Source: Firmicutes bacterium UBA6132 (GTDB lineage: Bacteria; Bacillota_A; Clostridia; Tissierellales; Sedimentibacteraceae). Taken from it: a stretch of DNA of 15,485 nucleotides. The notes beneath the pieces were generated by a model. The model saw nothing but the letters and a program-made list of their open reading frames with translations. It had not been told where the DNA came from and ran no database searches. The stretch lies in the NCBI GenBank assembly GCA_002435835.1, contig DIVM01000177.1, positions 1 through 15,485 of the forward strand, read 5' to 3'. Position numbers and translations under genes: made by a program. Shown piece after piece: positions 14,009 to 15,485 of the stretch. Each line of letters starts with the position of its first letter. The first letter of the stretch is position 1.

Positions 14009-15388
14009 ATGCTTTTTAATAATATTTTAATTGTTGATGATGATGATAGTTTTTTAAATATATATAAGAAAATATTTACTCGTAAAAAATATAATGTCAT
14101 AACAACAAATAGTGCAAACCAAGCAATAGAAATTGTTAAGAATAATGAATTTGATATTTTAATTACTGATATGTATATGCCGGAATTAACAGGTATTGAT
14201 TTAATAAAAAAAGTAAAGCAATTAGCTCCTAATATTGAAATCATACTTGTAACAGGTAATGGAAGTATAGAAAATGCAGTTAAAGCTATTAAGGAAGGTG
14301 CATATACCTATATAGAAAAACCTATTGATTTTGAAGAATTATTTATCAATATAACAAAAATACAGGAATATAAGAAAATAAAATATGAAAATGAAATATT
14401 AAAAGTAAAAAATAATCTCCAGGATAATGGTGATGAGTTTTTTATTGGGAATGACATAAAAATGTTAGATATAAAAAAACAAATTAAATTAATTGCTACT
14501 TCTGATTCAACAGTATTAATAACAGGAGAAAGTGGTACTGGAAAAGAGTTAGTTGCAAAAGCCATACATCTTCAAAGTTGTAGAAAAGCAGGAAAACTTG
14601 TAAAAGTTAACTGCAGTGCATTTTCAGAAGGAATACTTGAAAGTGAACTTTTTGGACATGAAAAAGGTTCCTTTACAGGTGCTACAACTACAAAAATTGG
14701 TAGATTTGAAATGGCAGACAATGGTACACTTTTTCTTGATGAAATAGGTGAAATATCCCAAAGTATTCAAGTTAAATTGTTAAGAGTTTTGCAAGAAAAG
14801 GAATTTGAAAGAGTTGGAGGTAATAAAACAATAAAAACTAATTTCAGACTAGTTTGTGCAACTAATAAAAATTTAGTTGAAGAAATAGAAAAAGGTAATT
14901 TCAGACAGGATTTATATTATAGATTGGATGTTATACCTATAAAAGTCCCATCGCTTATGGAAAGAAAATCAGATATACCAATACTTGTTGAGTATTTTTC
15001 AAATATTTTAACAAAAGAATTAAACAAAAAAGAAATTTCATTTACATCTGAAGCTTTAAATATTTTAACTGAGTATAATTGGCCGGGGAATATTAGGGAG
15101 CTAAAAAATATAATTGAAAGAATTATTGTTTTATCAAAAGATTCAAATATTGGAGTAAAAGATGTGAAAAAATATATTTTAATAGATAAGGATAATAATA
15201 AAATTAATAATGATGATATAAAATCATATAGAGAAGCAAAACAAGAATTTGAAATAGAATATATAAAGCAAGCTTTAGAAAGCAATGGTTGGAATATAAC
15301 CAAAACAGCTGAATTTATGGGGATAGCAAGAAAAAATTTACAGGCAAAAATAAAAACATTAAAAATAAATACACATATAAAAGCTTAA
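14009..15388 (+). CDS. NtrC-family sigma-54-dependent response regulator
   Basis: This 459-aa activator partners the kinase just upstream. The receiver domain (1-120) has acidic residues at D10-D12, phosphoacceptor D54, T82 and K104. The AAA+ domain (about 143-375) has Walker A GESGTGKE (173-180), the sigma-54 contact loop GSFTGA (220-225), Walker B LFLDEIGE (241-248) and arginine candidates at R299 and R306. The last 50 residues form a Fis-type helix-turn-helix (NGWNITKTAEFMGIARKN, 426-443). The loop reads GSFTGA instead of the common GAFTGA. AAAGGAG (13994-14000) is eight bases before the ATG. When phosphorylated it should oligomerise on DNA sites and melt sigma-54 promoters. The obvious target is the promoter at 11291-11307 with its upstream palindromes. 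Dependence of that operon on this protein is inferred from layout and not proven. Confidence 0.95.
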   Translation: MLFNNILIVDDDDSFLNIYKKIFTRKKYNVITTNSANQAIEIVKNNEFDILITDMYMPELTGIDLIKKVKQLAPNIEIILVTGNGSIENAVKAIKEGAYTYIEKPIDFEELFINITKIQEYKKIKYENEILKVKNNLQDNGDEFFIGNDIKMLDIKKQIKLIATSDSTVLITGESGTGKELVAKAIHLQSCRKAGKLVKVNCSAFSEGILESELFGHEKGSFTGATTTKIGRFEMADNGTLFLDEIGEISQSIQVKLLRVLQEKEFERVGGNKTIKTNFRLVCATNKNLVEEIEKGNFRQDLYYRLDVIPIKVPSLMERKSDIPILVEYFSNILTKELNKKEISFTSEALNILTEYNWPGNIRELKNIIERIIVLSKDSNIGVKDVKKYILIDKDNNKINNDDIKSYREAKQEFEIEYIKQALESNGWNITKTAEFMGIARKNLQAKIKTLKINTHIKA

Positions 15389-15435
15389 TAAACTAAGAAC
15401 GGTGAAAAAAATATATACTTGGAGAAAATATTTAT

Positions 15436-15485
15436 ATGGTAAAATCAAATAATATTAAAATTGCAATACTTGGTTTTGGAAATGT
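15436..15485 (+). CDS. Start of a Rossmann-fold oxidoreductase (partial)
   Basis: Sixteen codons are present before the window ends, reading MVKSNNIKIAILGFGN, with the next codon beginning GT (Val). This is the first strand and glycine-rich loop of an NAD(P)-binding fold, as in homoserine dehydrogenase and other amino-acid dehydrogenases. GGAG at 15421-15424 is 11 bases before the ATG. The gap of 47 bases after the response regulator stop shows no terminator and no sigma-54 motif, so it could be cotranscribed. The exact enzyme cannot be named from this fragment. Confidence 0.6.
   Translation, partial: MVKSNNIKIAILGFGN

Noticed and set aside
13855..14244. 129-aa open frame on the minus strand across the kinase-regulator junction
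   Set aside because: It lies opposite clear kinase and receiver-domain coding sequence, has no recognisable motif and reads as a hydrophobic antisense shadow.
14917..15303. 128-aa open frame on the minus strand inside the response regulator
   Set aside because: It is antisense to the conserved AAA+ and HTH domains, with a low-complexity Ser/Ile/Leu/Phe-rich translation and no motif; a shadow of the real gene.
15389..15435. Search for a sigma-54 promoter or fifth palindrome before the partial oxidoreductase gene
   Set aside because: Neither GG-N10-GC with suitable context nor the YGYTAC-N6-GTWWCA dyad is present, so I do not place this gene in the regulon.

Overview
The window is about 15.5 kb of very AT-rich, densely coded DNA. 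It uses strong AGGAGG-type ribosome binding sites, a T-box riboswitch, U-tract terminators and consensus sigma-A promoters. This points to an anaerobic low-GC Firmicute of the Clostridia/Tissierellia kind, probably an amino-acid fermenter. The genus cannot be fixed from sequence alone. I see no mobile element, CRISPR array, rRNA or tRNA gene.

Positions 1-2863 (minus strand) hold a tungsten/molybdenum-pterin redox module: a MoaD/ThiS-like sulfur carrier, a four-cluster polyferredoxin and an aldehyde ferredoxin oxidoreductase (AOR). A roughly 220-base structured leader with an intrinsic terminator lies between the moaD-like gene and the ferredoxin-AOR pair. A hairpin also sits between the ferredoxin Shine-Dalgarno sequence and its AUG. 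Positions 2931-4373 hold rlmH (minus) and, divergent from it, a degenerate CobS-like membrane protein (plus). Positions 4412-6995 hold a consensus promoter, a Trp-specific T-box (specifier UGG), trpS and an imidazolonepropionase-like amidohydrolase. The only clear terminator comes after the amidohydrolase, so it may share T-box control. Positions 7176-9097 hold typA/bipA, ending at a terminator shared with the convergent permease gene.

Positions 9124-15388 look like one regulatory circuit and are the most interesting part. A cysteine hydrolase of the isochorismatase fold and an APC-family permease form a two-gene minus-strand operon. It is preceded by a strong sigma-54 (-24/-12) promoter, TTGGCATGCAATGTGCT. 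Divergently transcribed are a membrane sensor kinase (extracellular double-Cache-like region, HAMP, cysteine-bearing PAS, HisKA/HATPase) and an NtrC-type response regulator (REC, sigma-54 AAA+, Fis-type HTH). The 409-bp gap between the divergent units holds four copies of an 18-bp imperfect palindrome, YGYTAC-N6-GTWWCA, spaced 73-87 bp apart. These are good candidates for the regulator's binding sites. My reading is that the kinase senses an extracellular small molecule, the regulator activates the sigma-54 promoter, and the permease and hydrolase import and cleave an amide-type nitrogen compound. The substrate is unknown. A Rossmann-fold oxidoreductase gene begins at 15436 and runs off the window.
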